Origin: Triparma columacea
Lineage: Eukaryota > Sar > Bolidophyceae > Parmales > Triparmaceae
Assembly: GCA_030267965.1 (NCBI GenBank)
Contig: BRYA01000553.1
Location: forward strand, 17,167-81,166
DNA length: 64,000 bases
Reading direction: 5' to 3'
Both the position numbers and the translations under genes were made by a program. Shown here one piece after another: positions 10,726 through 21,100 of this stretch (positions are counted from its first letter, which is position 1; each line of letters begins with the position of its first letter). The notes beneath the pieces are model-generated. The model saw nothing but the letters and a program-made list of their open reading frames with translations, was not told where the DNA came from and did no database searches.

Positions 10726-13105
10726 CTAAACTCCAGCCATCCCTGCGTTCATCCCAGCGGCATCGAACTCGTCCTGCACCATGCGCTCCGTCTTGATGAT
10801 TGGGATCTCCGTGACGAGGCATTCGGTGGTGAGAACCAGCCCCGCCACGGACGCGGAGTTCTCGAGCGCGTTGATGGTGACCTTGGCGGGGTCGATAACG
10901 CCCGCTTCAATGAGGTTTCCGTAAACCATCTTTCCGGCATCCCATCCCCATCCCCACTCATTTTTATTCTGCGCGAGTGAAGCGAGGGAGGAGCAAAAGG
11001 GGGTCAGTTTAGGGTTAAACCAACCTTTAGGTTAACCACTGAAAAATCTTGTTCCCATTCTTACCTGGGTCTTGGCGAGCACGACAGCACCCTCAATTCC
11101 AGCATTGTTGGCAATCTGCTTGACAGGGGCGGAAAGGCTCCTCAAGATTATCATCGCCCCCTGCCTCTCGTCATCCGAATCCATGGCAGCCAGTATCTGC
11201 GGGGGAGGAGGAGATGTTAGTAAGGTAGGATAGTTTCTATCCCGCCAAGCACGTTGCACAGTCTTCTCACCTTCTCCTCCGCGGCCTTCTGCAGGTACGC
11301 GAGGCACGCTCCACCGCCAGGAACGATCCCCATCTCCTGCGCCGACTTGACGGAATTGAGAGCGTCCTCGTAGCGGAGCTTCTTGTCCTTGAGCTCGGTC
11401 TCAGTCGCGGCTCCGACCTTAATCCTCGCGATTCCCCCCCCCAGCGCCGCAACCCTCTCGTCCGCCTTGTCCTTGTCAAACTGCGTTTCAGCGGTCTCGG
11501 CCCCCCTCCGGATCTGGGCGATGCGCTGTTCGACAGCGTCCTCTTGCTTGCCGTCAGTCACGATCGTCGTGAGCTCCTTGGCCACGACCACGCGGTCGGC
11601 GGTCCCGAGCATGTCCATAGTCACGGAGTCGAGGGTGATGCCGACCTCCTCCGCCACCATGGTGCTGCCGGTGGCGATGGCAATGTCCTGGAGGTACTCC
11701 TGCGGGGGGGGGGGGGGAGGGGAGGAGAGCAGCACAGCGACGACCGAAGGTTGTGTTAGCGGATGCATAGTTGCGGCCGATTCACTACAGCCGATTCTCC
11801 TGCGTTGAAGCTCTCCGCCCCCTGCTCCTGCTGCTACCCCCCCATTCTTACCTTCCTCCTGTCCCCAAATCCTGGCGCCTTGATGGCCACCACGTCGAGC
11901 ACACCCCTCATCTTGTTGACCACAAGCGCGCTAAGGGCCTCCCCCGTGACGTCCTCTGCGATGATGAGGAGGGGCTCCTTGGACTTGACCATCTGCTCGA
12001 GCAGGGGGATGAGATCGTTGACGTTGTCAATCTTGGCGTCAGTGCAGAGAACCCTGGGATTGGCCATCTCGGCGATCTGGCGCTCCTGGTCCTTGACCAG
12101 GTAAGGGCTCACGAAGCCCCTGTCGATGGTGAGGCCTTCCGTGAACTCGACCTCGTCGATGAGGGTCTGGGACTCCTCCACGACGGTGGAACCAGTCTCC
12201 CCGACTTTGTCAAAGGCGGCGGCGATTATGCGGCCCATCTCGACGGAACCGGAAGCAATGGTGGCCACGTTGCGGAGATCGTCTATGTTAGAGATAGGCG
12301 TTGCGAGGCTCTTCACTTCATCAGCGAGAATGCGAGCAGCCTTCCTGATCCCAAGGTTGAGAGCCACCGGGTTGACCCCGGCAGTGACCGCCCTCATTCC
12401 CTGGTTGACGATCTCCTGGGTCATGAGGGTGGAAGTGGTGGTACCGTCTCCGGCCTTGGAGTCAGATTTCGAGGCCACTTCTTGGATGAGGCGGGCACCG
12501 ACGTTCATCTCGGGGTCAGAGAGGGAGATCTCGCGGGCGATTGTTACCCCATCGTTAACAATCTCGGGGGCACCATAGTTGCGCTCGAGGACAACGTTCT
12601 GAGGGGGGGGGGGGGGGAAGGAAGGGAAGGGGGTGCGTGTGATTGTGTAAGTGTGCGTGTGTTTGAAGGAAATGCTTCGGTACGCATGATCTCCTTTGGT
12701 GTGCCTGGTATCTTTTGGTGCGCCTGACATCTTTAAGTGCAAGTGGCATCCTTCAGTCTGCCTTGGTGTTGATGATGGTGTCGCCGATGTCGTAGCTATT
12801 ATTGGATATGAGGTTTAGGAGTACTTACACGACCCTTAGGACCGAGTGTAACCTTGACGGCATCTGCAACAGCATTGATACCTACGAGAGACGTTAAAAG
12901 CGTGTTAGTAATGACTATTCTGTTGTTATTAGTTGTTGAACAAAAACCCGAGGTCGGCCTCCTCACCCTCGACCAGCTTCTTTCTGCTCTCTTCCTTGAA
13001 GGATACCGTCTTTGCGTTCAGTTGTGTTGGCTTAAACGCAGGAGACGCAGAAGGGAGGAATGCAGACGCTCCGCTAAGCAGAGTGAGGGCAATAAACAGG
13101 CGCAT
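10726..13105 (-). CDS. Plastid chaperonin 60 (GroEL type)
   Basis: Group I chaperonins fold imported and newly made organelle proteins. Six exons on the minus strand (13105-12967, 12881-12829, 12598-11852, 11699-11271, 11196-11065, 10968-10726) give about 580 residues with all phases matching. Diagnostic stretches are [49 protein letters not shown] and [12 protein letters not shown]. The N-terminus [19 protein letters not shown] is a signal peptide with a textbook ASAF cleavage motif for secondary plastids of diatom type. The C-terminus (MNAGMAGV) lacks a long GGM tail. An in-frame ATG seven codons upstream (13126) is a less likely start. Whether it is the alpha or beta plastid form cannot be told here. 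Confidence 0.95.
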
Positions 13106-13592
13106 GGTGAATGGGAAATGTGTCAAAAGTGCTAGGTTGTTTCTTCACCTCTTCCAACCATTTTGAGAAAACTAAAACGGATGCGCGAAAACGCTGTTTA
13201 AAAATACACTCCTCGTCGGAGCATAACTGGTAGCTCCTGCAACACTTACACTTAAAGAACGTTGCGTTTTGCACTCTGCATCTGACCTCATGTCATTTCC
13301 ACCCCAAACCAACCTTCATACGAGAGTTTTTATACATATTTTACTTCGGACGAGACTTCATCACATCTTTGCATGAACGGTTTTAATTTCCGTGCAAAAG
13401 ACAAAATAATCTTGTACCAACTAACTGCTTTCAAGATTCTTTTTCAGAGTGGGTTGTGGCAGTTTTGGTTGGACTCCAATATTAGCACCTACACGACACT
13501 TCTGCCTAAGTGGAGTAACTTGAGGGCTTTGGTGATCACTTTCACGTCGTAATTTGCCGCTATAAAATCTACATTCGGGATAGCGCTCAAAA
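13106..13592. other. Intergenic region upstream of chaperonin and ankyrin-MYND gene 1
   Basis: No gene is visible. The region is more A+T-rich than the flanking genes. Its right end (about 13462-13566) is repeated almost exactly at 14913-15005, upstream of the second ankyrin-MYND gene, so the putative promoter was duplicated with the gene. Confidence 0.5.
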
Positions 13593-14741
13593 ATGGAATC
13601 ACGATCAGAGGTACAATCGTCACACAATTCATCAGAGACCACAAATGTGGCAGTATCTAGTTTGGACGATTTGACAGACGGTCAAAAGTGGTGCTTGGGA
13701 TGGGCTTGGGAACAAGACTGGGATCGCATCAAGGGGTATGCCAAGGAACATGGTCCTGAGGTTTTGTTAGGCGTTTATAAAATGGTTGTTGATGAGAAAC
13801 GGAGCGTAGAGTCAGTCCTCACCACCGCCTCAGAATACCAAAATGTTGAGATGGTTAAGCTTACCTTAGATGCCGGCTTCGACAACAATGAAGCCATGTA
13901 CATCGCCGGAGAGAGATCAATGAAGAATGGTGACAATTCAACAATCTTGAGATTGCTCTTAGAACATGGACTTGACCCTAATATCGACCTACAACTCGAA
14001 GGGTTGGTGGAAGCCCGTTACACCAATTTTTTGATGATTGCTGCTGAAAGGGGACACATTGATCACGCCATAGCACTTCTCGATCATGGAGCAAATGTGA
14101 ACAAGACATTGGTTATCCCTAATGGAAGTGTTATTTCACCACTTGCTTTTAGTGTCATTTATGGAGCACACGACATATGCAGGCTGTTTCTCACGCGTGG
14201 TGCTATTCCATCCACCAGCGACGTGGGTAATGTGTTTAGTTGCTGCCTCAACGCGTGCAAAGGAGAAGTCCCTAGCCTTAGTAGAGATGCCGCAATAAAG
14301 ATGTTCACAACATTTCTTCATCTCGGAAAGCCCGATTCCGACGTAGTTCGAGACAAATTCGATTCTGTCCATCCTTCCAATCGCAATCCTACAATCACCA
14401 ACATCACGAAACATTACCTTCAAGGCCGTCCCTTCTGCTGCTTTGTTTGCGAGGCTCTAACCGCCAAGGAGCGTGACAAGCTCCTGATGTGTCCCTGTCG
14501 CAACGTCGCCTACTGCTCGAAAGAATGCCAGCTCAAGCACTGGAAGAAGCACAAGGTGCAATGCACGGGACCGCTGAACGAAAGGGGGGAGAGTGAGGCA
14601 ATGGTAAAGAAAAGATCCAAGACGGGGAAGGGAGTGGCGGCGGGAGGAGCGGATGTGGGAGTAGCGGAAGGAGCAGTTGCGACGGGGAAGAATGGCAAGA
14701 AGGGGAAGAAGGGCAAGAATGGTAGGGGTAAGAAGAAGTGA
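13593..14741 (+). CDS. Ankyrin-repeat / MYND zinc-finger protein, copy 1
   Basis: A single-exon gene of 382 residues. Residues about 60-230 contain ankyrin-like repeats (ILRLLLEHGLDPN, AIALLDHGANVN, CRLFLTRGAIPS). Residues about 278-325 form a MYND zinc finger: CFVCEAL, then CPCRNVAYCSKECQLKHWKKHKVQC, with the expected Cys/His spacing. MYND fingers bind short proline-rich peptides, and the pairing with ankyrin repeats is common in protist gene families. The C-terminus is a low-complexity Gly/Lys tail (GKKGKKGKNGRGKKK), possibly a nuclear signal. The lack of introns and the A+T-richer codon use differ from the neighbouring housekeeping genes. The cellular role is unknown. Confidence 0.88.
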   Translation: MESRSEVQSSHNSSETTNVAVSSLDDLTDGQKWCLGWAWEQDWDRIKGYAKEHGPEVLLGVYKMVVDEKRSVESVLTTASEYQNVEMVKLTLDAGFDNNEAMYIAGERSMKNGDNSTILRLLLEHGLDPNIDLQLEGLVEARYTNFLMIAAERGHIDHAIALLDHGANVNKTLVIPNGSVISPLAFSVIYGAHDICRLFLTRGAIPSTSDVGNVFSCCLNACKGEVPSLSRDAAIKMFTTFLHLGKPDSDVVRDKFDSVHPSNRNPTITNITKHYLQGRPFCCFVCEALTAKERDKLLMCPCRNVAYCSKECQLKHWKKHKVQCTGPLNERGESEAMVKKRSKTGKGVAAGGADVGVAEGAVATGKNGKKGKKGKNGRGKKK

Positions 14742-15048
14742 ACGAAACAATACAGTAATGCGGCGGCTATAAGCAATTATTCAGAATTCGATGTACATCA
14801 AATTGCTTATTTTTTATTGCGACTAGCGTGAGAATGAACAATTTCATTATTTCTTTCTGCTTCCATGACAGAAACTTTCTCATAGTCCAGCAGAAAGGAA
14901 CAGTTTTGGTTGGACTCCAATAAAGCACCTACACGACACTTCTGCCTAAGTGGAGTAACTTGAGGGCTTTGGTGATCACTTTCACGTCGTAATTTGCCGC
15001 TATAAACTTACACTTGGGAAACTTACACAAGGGGAGGTTCGCTCAGAA
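14742..15048. other. Spacer between ankyrin-MYND copies
   Basis: About 300 bp, A+T-rich. It consists of the 3' flank of copy 1 and the duplicated upstream block of copy 2 (from about 14913). No additional gene is seen. Confidence 0.5.
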
Positions 15049-16214
15049 ATGGAATCACATTCAGAGGTACAATCGTCACACAATTCATCAGAGACCACAA
15101 GTAGGCCAGTATATGGATTGGACGATTTGACAGACGGTCAGCACTTTTGCTTAGGATGGGCTTGTCAGCAAGACTGGGATCGCATCAAGGGGTATGCCAA
15201 GGTTCATGGTCCTGAGGTTTTGTTAGGTATTTTTTCAGAGAAAAAGATAAGAATTCGGTGGCGGTGGTACGTTCAGTTCTCACAGTGGCCTCACATTGCG
15301 AAAACGTTGAGATGGTCAAGCTTACCTTAGAGGCCGGCTTCAACAACAAGGAAGCCATGTACAGTGCCGCACAAATATCAATGAGGAATAGTGACAATTC
15401 AGCAATCTTGAGATTGCTCTTAGAACATGGACTTGACCCTAATATGGACCTACGAGTCGAAGGGGTGAGGAATTACATGGACAACCTGTTAATACATGCT
15501 GCTGAAAAGGGACACATTGATCAGGCCATAGCACTTCTCGATCATGGAGCAAACGTGAACAAGACAATGGTTTCCCGTATTGGAGATGTTGTTTCACCAC
15601 TTGCATGGACTTTCTTTCATGGACAACATGACATATGCAGGCTATTTCTCACGCGCGGTGCTATTCCATCCATCAAGGACGTGCATGTCGTGTTTAATTG
15701 GTGCCTCGGAGCGTGCAAAGGAGAAGTCCCTAGCCTTAGTAGAGATGCCGCAATAAAGATGTTCACAACATTTCTTCATCTCGGAAAGCCCGATTCCGAC
15801 GTAGTTCGAGACAAATTCGATTCTGTCCATCCTTCCAATCGCAATCCTACAATCACCAACATCACGAAACATTACCTTCAAGGCCGTCCTTTCTGCTGCT
15901 TTGTTTGCGAGGCTTTAACTGCCAAGGAGCGCAACAAGCTCCTAATGTGTCCCTGTCGCACTATCGCCTACTGCTCAAGGGAGTGCCAGCTCAAACACTG
16001 GAAGAAGCACAAGGTGCTATGCACGGGACCGCTGAACGAAAGGGGTGAGAGTGAGGCCATGGTCAAGAAAAGATCCAAGACAGGGAAGGGAGTGGCGGCG
16101 GGAGGAGGGGATGTGGGAGTAGCGGATGTGGGAGTAGCGGAAGGAGCAGGTGCGACGGGGAAGAATGGCAAGAAGGGGAAGAAGGGCAAGAATGGTAGGG
16201 GTAAGAAGAAGTGA
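15049..16214 (+). pseudogene. Ankyrin-repeat / MYND protein, copy 2, frameshifted
   Basis: Paralogue of copy 1 with the same order: N-terminal MES.SEVQSSHNSSETT, ankyrin-like repeats, MYND finger (CFVCEAL...YCSRECQLKHWKKHKVLC) and a Lys/Gly tail lengthened by an extra DVGVA unit. The reading frame opens at 15049 but shifts in a six-T run at 15234-15239. Downstream of it, the frame homologous to copy 1 continues to 16214. There is no plausible intron at the break. It is either a one-base loss that makes this a pseudogene or a homopolymer error in the assembly. The downstream frame stays open and conserved over about 320 codons, so the lesion is recent or artefactual. Confidence 0.8.
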
Positions 16215-16359
16215 ACGAAACAATACAGTAACGCGACGGCTATAAGCAATTATTCAGAATTCGATGTACATCGAGAAGGAACAATTTCATGTTATTTCTT
16301 CCGAATCTCCGACTTGGCAAGCTGACTTTTCTGACCGAAATCAGCCAAAAAGAGAATCC

Positions 16360-16475
16360 ATGAGGTCTTCAGAATCGGGGGAACGCAATAGTAAAAGGGC
16401 TAAAACGGGTTCTTATAGGAGAAGGGAGAGCGGCGACTTCAAGAAATCTATCCCCCCGCGTATATTCAATGATAT
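16360..16475 (+). CDS. 5' fragment of an unknown gene cut by the gap
   Basis: An open frame from the ATG at 16360 (MRSSESGERNSKRAKTG) runs into the run of Ns. It is basic, with an NLS-like KRAK, and ends SIPPRIFND, which could be the start of an F-box-like helix, but that is only suggestive. An earlier in-frame ATG at 16264 lies inside the duplicated 3' flank of the MYND gene and is less likely. Nothing on the far side of the gap can be joined to it. Confidence 0.3.
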
Positions 16476-17063
16476 NNNNNNNNNNNNNNNNNNNNNNNNN
16501 NNNNNNNNNNNNNNNNNNNNNNNNNNNNNNNNNNNNNNNNNNNNNNNNNNNNNNNNNNNNNNNNNNNNNNNNNNNNNNNNNNNNNNNNNNNNNNNNNNNN
16601 NNNNNNNNNNNNNNNNNNNNNNNNNNNNNNNNNNNNNNNNNNNNNNNNNNNNNNNNNNNNNNNNNNNNNNNNNNNNNNNNNNNNNNNNNNNNNNNNNNNN
16701 NNNNNNNNNNNNNNNNNNNNNNNNNNNNNNNNNNNNNNNNNNNNNNNNNNNNNNNNNNNNNNNNNNNNNNNNNNNNNNNNNNNNNNNNNNNNNNNNNNNN
16801 NNNNNNNNNNNNNNNNNNNNNNNNNNNNNNNNNNNNNNNNNNNNNNNNNNNNNNNNNNNNNNNNNNNNNNNNNNNNNNNNNNNNNNNNNNNNNNNNNNNN
16901 NNNNNNNNNNNNNNNNNNNNNNNNNNNNNNNNNNNNNNNNNNNNNNNNNNNNNNNNNNNNNNNNNNNNNNNNNNNNNNNNNNNNNNNNNNNNNNNNNNNN
17001 NNNNNNNNNNNNNNNNNNNNNNNNNNNNNNNNNNNNNNNNNNNNNNNNNNNNNNNNNNNNNNN
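16476..17063. other. Assembly gap (588 Ns)
   Basis: A run of Ns. It lies directly downstream of the tandem MYND duplication, the usual place for a collapsed or unresolved repeat. The first 130 bases after it (17064-17193) are A+T-rich at first and show no gene. Confidence 0.99.
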
Positions 17064-17193
17064 TTAAATTTTAAAGAATGTTAAAAATCCCAAATGTCAG
17101 CTTACCCAGTAGAACTCCCTAATCTCGACATCCTGGGGCTCAGCCTGGTATGGTTGGGGTGGACTTAAAGGATCTTCTGTTGTCTGTCACTCA

Positions 17194-18069
17194 ATGTCCC
17201 CGTCCAACGACCCCTCCGACGACCCCTCCGACTCACTGTTGTGGTCATGGTCACCTGAGAAAGGGTCAATAACAACAGCAGCAGCTGATCCTATCAACAA
17301 CCTATGCTACGCCGGAACGAGCGATGGGGGGGGTGGAGTGTTTACAGCTTTAAACTGCACCGACGGTTCCTTCCTCTGGGAAGTCGACGTTGGGGGTGAG
17401 CAGTGGGGTACCTTGGGTCCTGGAGTTTCCCAAGATTCGGGGATGGTTTGCGTAGGGGTTGGGGGAGACGCTAATATTTTCAAGGACGTCGGGAGCAAGG
17501 TTACGTGCATGAGGCCGGGGACGGGGGAAGTACTTTGGGAGAAGGGTATCGGGAAGCAGATCCAGAGCCGGCCCTCCTTCAGTGATAGCTCGGTCTACGT
17601 GGGGGATTACAACGGGTGCGTTTACTCACTCGCGAGGGATGACGGAGCCGTTATATGGGAGAGGTGCTTCCAAGGTATCGGGGGCTCCACATGGCTGACG
17701 AACGTCGAGGGTAGCACGAGCGTGCTCATGCCGAGTGACGAGGGTGGAAAAATATTCGTTTTCGTCACTTCCTTTACGGGATTTCTCTACGCTCTTGACG
17801 GGATGACTGGGGAAATCGAATGGCAGGTTAAGCTGGGGAAGCCGTACGTACTGGGGGGGGGGGCGGCGTCAACGCCTTATGTTGATGCTGAAAACAGAAA
17901 CGTTTACGTCGGAGGTCCCGAGGGCATTTGGGCGGTTGAGGCAGACACGGGGAAAGTTATCTGGAACCATGGAACGGATTCCATGTGTGGATCGAGCCCA
18001 ACCGCTGTCGACGATGACGCTATTGCAATCGCCTGCGAAGACGGATACCTCTACTTGCTGGCTAAATAA
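17194..18069 (+). CDS. PQQ-like beta-propeller repeat protein
   Basis: A single open frame of 291 residues with no signal peptide. It has at least five PQQ/quinoprotein-type blades, each with the pattern (A/S)L/V..TG...W: TALNCTDGSFLW, CMRPGTGEVLW, YSLARDDGAVIW, YALDGMTGEIEW and WAVEADTGKVIW. Such propellers act as enzymes only when quinone and metal ligands are present; here they more likely serve as a binding scaffold. The N-terminus (MSPSNDPSDDPSDS) is repetitive and acidic. An upstream exon hidden in the gap cannot be excluded. Confidence 0.8.
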   Translation: MSPSNDPSDDPSDSLLWSWSPEKGSITTAAADPINNLCYAGTSDGGGGVFTALNCTDGSFLWEVDVGGEQWGTLGPGVSQDSGMVCVGVGGDANIFKDVGSKVTCMRPGTGEVLWEKGIGKQIQSRPSFSDSSVYVGDYNGCVYSLARDDGAVIWERCFQGIGGSTWLTNVEGSTSVLMPSDEGGKIFVFVTSFTGFLYALDGMTGEIEWQVKLGKPYVLGGGAASTPYVDAENRNVYVGGPEGIWAVEADTGKVIWNHGTDSMCGSSPTAVDDDAIAIACEDGYLYLLAK

Positions 18070-18164
18070 CCTCCACTCAGTTTTTCTCAAACTGTCTCTC
18101 TCCAAACTTGCCATTTCAATCCCTCCCCCAACCTCCTCCTGAACACAATAATCCATATCTAATC

Positions 18165-21100
18165 ATGGGAGCGTCCGAATCGGACCTTTCTTCTGTGGAT
18201 ACTCTTCGCGACCAAATCAGTGCCTTGGAGGTCCGTTTATCGGGAATTTCCCAACAGCATCAAGATTTTGAGGTCTGGCCTGAAAGCAAGGACGGTAGGG
18301 TTTTGACTGTAAGTTGCTATCCATTTACTTTGCCCTCGTCCTCTTCCCTCAACTCACATCTACTTTCATTTTCCGTCCACCGTCGCTCCACCCACTCCTT
18401 CCTCCCTCCGCCCTTCCAACAGATCTGTGGTGCTCGACTCCAATGCCGATCAGATGTTTCAATTCTTACAGGTAAGCATCCTCTCGCGGACGTATCCGAC
18501 CGTCCTTCTCGTTTTCACTTACACCTTTCCCTCTCTATCCGCCCCCAGGCCCTGTGATTGGAAAGGTGACATCCACAACTGCCCTGGTCCTCCTGGAGAC
18601 TTCAAAGACCGTCGATGTTACAATGTATGTTTCCCTCGTCGACCTCGACGTCCCCAACGGTAGGGTCATAGCTAGCAGTAAGCAACGGTGTGAGGCAAGG
18701 AAGGTGAGAATAGGCACGACTTGTGGGCGAAGACTCATTCATCAAGCGAACTCAAAACCTCACCCCCCCCCCACCCCTGCCCTCGCAGCCCACCACCATA
18801 TCAGTCTCTAACCTCCTTCCCGGGGAGTCCTATGTTGTCACCTTCTCTGGGGTCTCGAGGGAGTCGGCATCTACGAGGATAGGGCAGCTGAGGACGTTCG
18901 ACCTGGAGGTGAGACATTCTTCTTTCAAAGCCGCCCCTACCCTATCTTATCCAACTATTGACACAACCCCCTTTTCGCGAATCGCTTCGCTTGTCTCCCC
19001 TTGCAGGACCGGTCGCTAAGGATCCTCTCCGTCTCGTGCGATTCCCCCGACAAGGTGCTTTCCGGCGAACCCAACATGTGGGAGACGTTGTCCGAGAGAG
19101 TCCTGAGGAAGGAGCTGCCTCCAGTGGATCTTATGGTCCACCTCGGCGGGCAGGTCAGTATGAAGAAGGCCTTCGAGGACTCCTGGGTGATACTCAAGAG
19201 GCACAGCGAGAGGTCCGACCTTGTCCCGGGAGAGTGGGCCTCGATCGAGGCCGAGGTGCTCGATCGCTTGCGCTCGGCTTACAGGTTCTCCTGGAACCTC
19301 CCGTATACACGGGAGGTCCTTGCCTCCTGCTCTCACCTAATGGTCTGTTCCGACAGGGACGTGTACCCCAACTTCACCCTAGATATGGATCTCTCGACCG
19401 ACGTCGGCGGGAGGGTCACGACCACCCTCCTCAGGCTCGCTCGCAGGGTCTACAGGGAGTACCAGAGGGCGCTCTGGGATAGGGAAGACTTGGAAAAGCT
19501 GAGCGAGAAGGAAGATGAAATGGTTGCGAAGGTGACGAAGGTTTTCGAGGCTCGCAGGCGCAGGCTTGGCAGGGAGGAGGCACTAGCCAAGGCCGAGAAG
19601 AAGATGGTCGAGGTGAGATGGTGAAGACAACAACATAAAAGTTCGCGCCTGATAAATTACTATTACTAACACTTTCTCATCGCAGCTGCGGCAAAATCAG
19701 TTCGCCTCCGAGGAGGTCGTGGAGGCCGCAGCCGAAAGGCTCGAGGAGCTCGGTTACGAGCTTGACGGGGCAAAGGGGCTGGAGGCGATTGCGGCTAGTG
19801 AGATCGACTCTGTTGACTCCAGGGAATCGAGCTATCACAAATATGGCGACATTGGAGTTCTCATGATTGATAGCAGATGGAATAGAATTAGCAGTGATGG
19901 AACCCAGTCAATGAGCAAGCCGCTCATCAGTCCAGAGCAGCTCTTGATGTTCGAGGTAAGAATGAATGGACAAATGTGAACGGCATGGCAATTCTAAGCT
20001 CTAACGCCACCCTTACCTCGTCACAGTCTCAGATTGAAGGCAACAACCCGCCAAGGGCCCTCGTTGTCTGCACTGAGTTCCCCATTGTCGAAATGGACAA
20101 GACCGAAACAGTAAGTGTCCGCTGCGGGGGGGAGCACAACCTCACCGATTTCCACAGCTGCAACAGCAGCTTCGCCCTCAACCCCACCGTGCAGGCCAAG
20201 CTGCTGGAGATGATATTTGGCTGGAAGAAAAGGGAACGATTTAGGCAAGTGCTCCTTCTCTCCGGGGGATTATGTCACGGTCTGGACACGGTGGTGAAGA
20301 TCAAGGGATCGGACTGGGCAATTCAGCAGGTTACTACTGGGCCGTTGACTGACAGGCCCGCAGATGTGCGCTGCAAAATGCTGGGTAGCGTGCTGGACGG
20401 AAAGTACGAGTACACACACACGCCTCTGTCGCACCAGCGGAACTACACGGAAGCCCTGGTAAGGGCCAAGTACGGGCAGAGTAGGTGAGAACGGGCAGAG
20501 AGCAAAACAGCAGAAAGCAGAGCAGTCAACACGTTTTCTTGGTATCTTACTCAACAACACACTCGATTCACATTTGCAGCACAATTCATGCTCAGCTCAT
20601 TGGGCAGTACTTTGCGAGGGTCGGCTGCATCTGCGGACCCATCATTGGCAAGGTTACTCACGAGTCTGCAATCGTCTTGATTGAAGTTGACAATGAGGCC
20701 CCGATCACATGTATGGTAGCCGACGTCCTGAGCGGGGCTGTTTTGAGAATTACCAAGCTTCTTCCGGCGAAAAAACCATTCGCATTCGTATTTGATGGGT
20801 TGGAAAGCGACAGGTACTATGTCGTTCGTTTTGAGGGCTTCGTTAATGCCGATGACCGCATGGGAAGCTTTACTACCGGCAAGGACTACTCCACGAATAC
20901 TCCGTCGGATTACTCCCTCAACCTTGTCTTCATGAGCGGTGAGAGGGGGAAGATTGGAGGGGGCGGAATAAAGTCCCTGCAGACCTCGACGTCGGAGGAA
21001 AAGAAGGACGAATCCTCCTCGGCGCTGCCATCTTCGGTCTGGGGAATGCTCACTGACATTTCGCGACACCCTTGGTGTGGCGTTGACTCGGTGATTCACT

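Larger units (their letters stand above)
13462..16272. repeat. Tandem duplication carrying two ankyrin-MYND genes
   Basis: Unit 1 spans about 13462-14798 and unit 2 about 14913-16272. Each unit holds about 100 bp of upstream sequence (GGACTCCAATA...CCGCTATAAA), a gene, and about 60 bp of 3' flank ending CAGAATTCGATGTACATC. A 179-bp stretch is identical between units (14253-14431 and 15711-15889), while the ankyrin-coding halves differ at many positions. This points to an older duplication homogenised locally by gene conversion. Confidence 0.9.
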
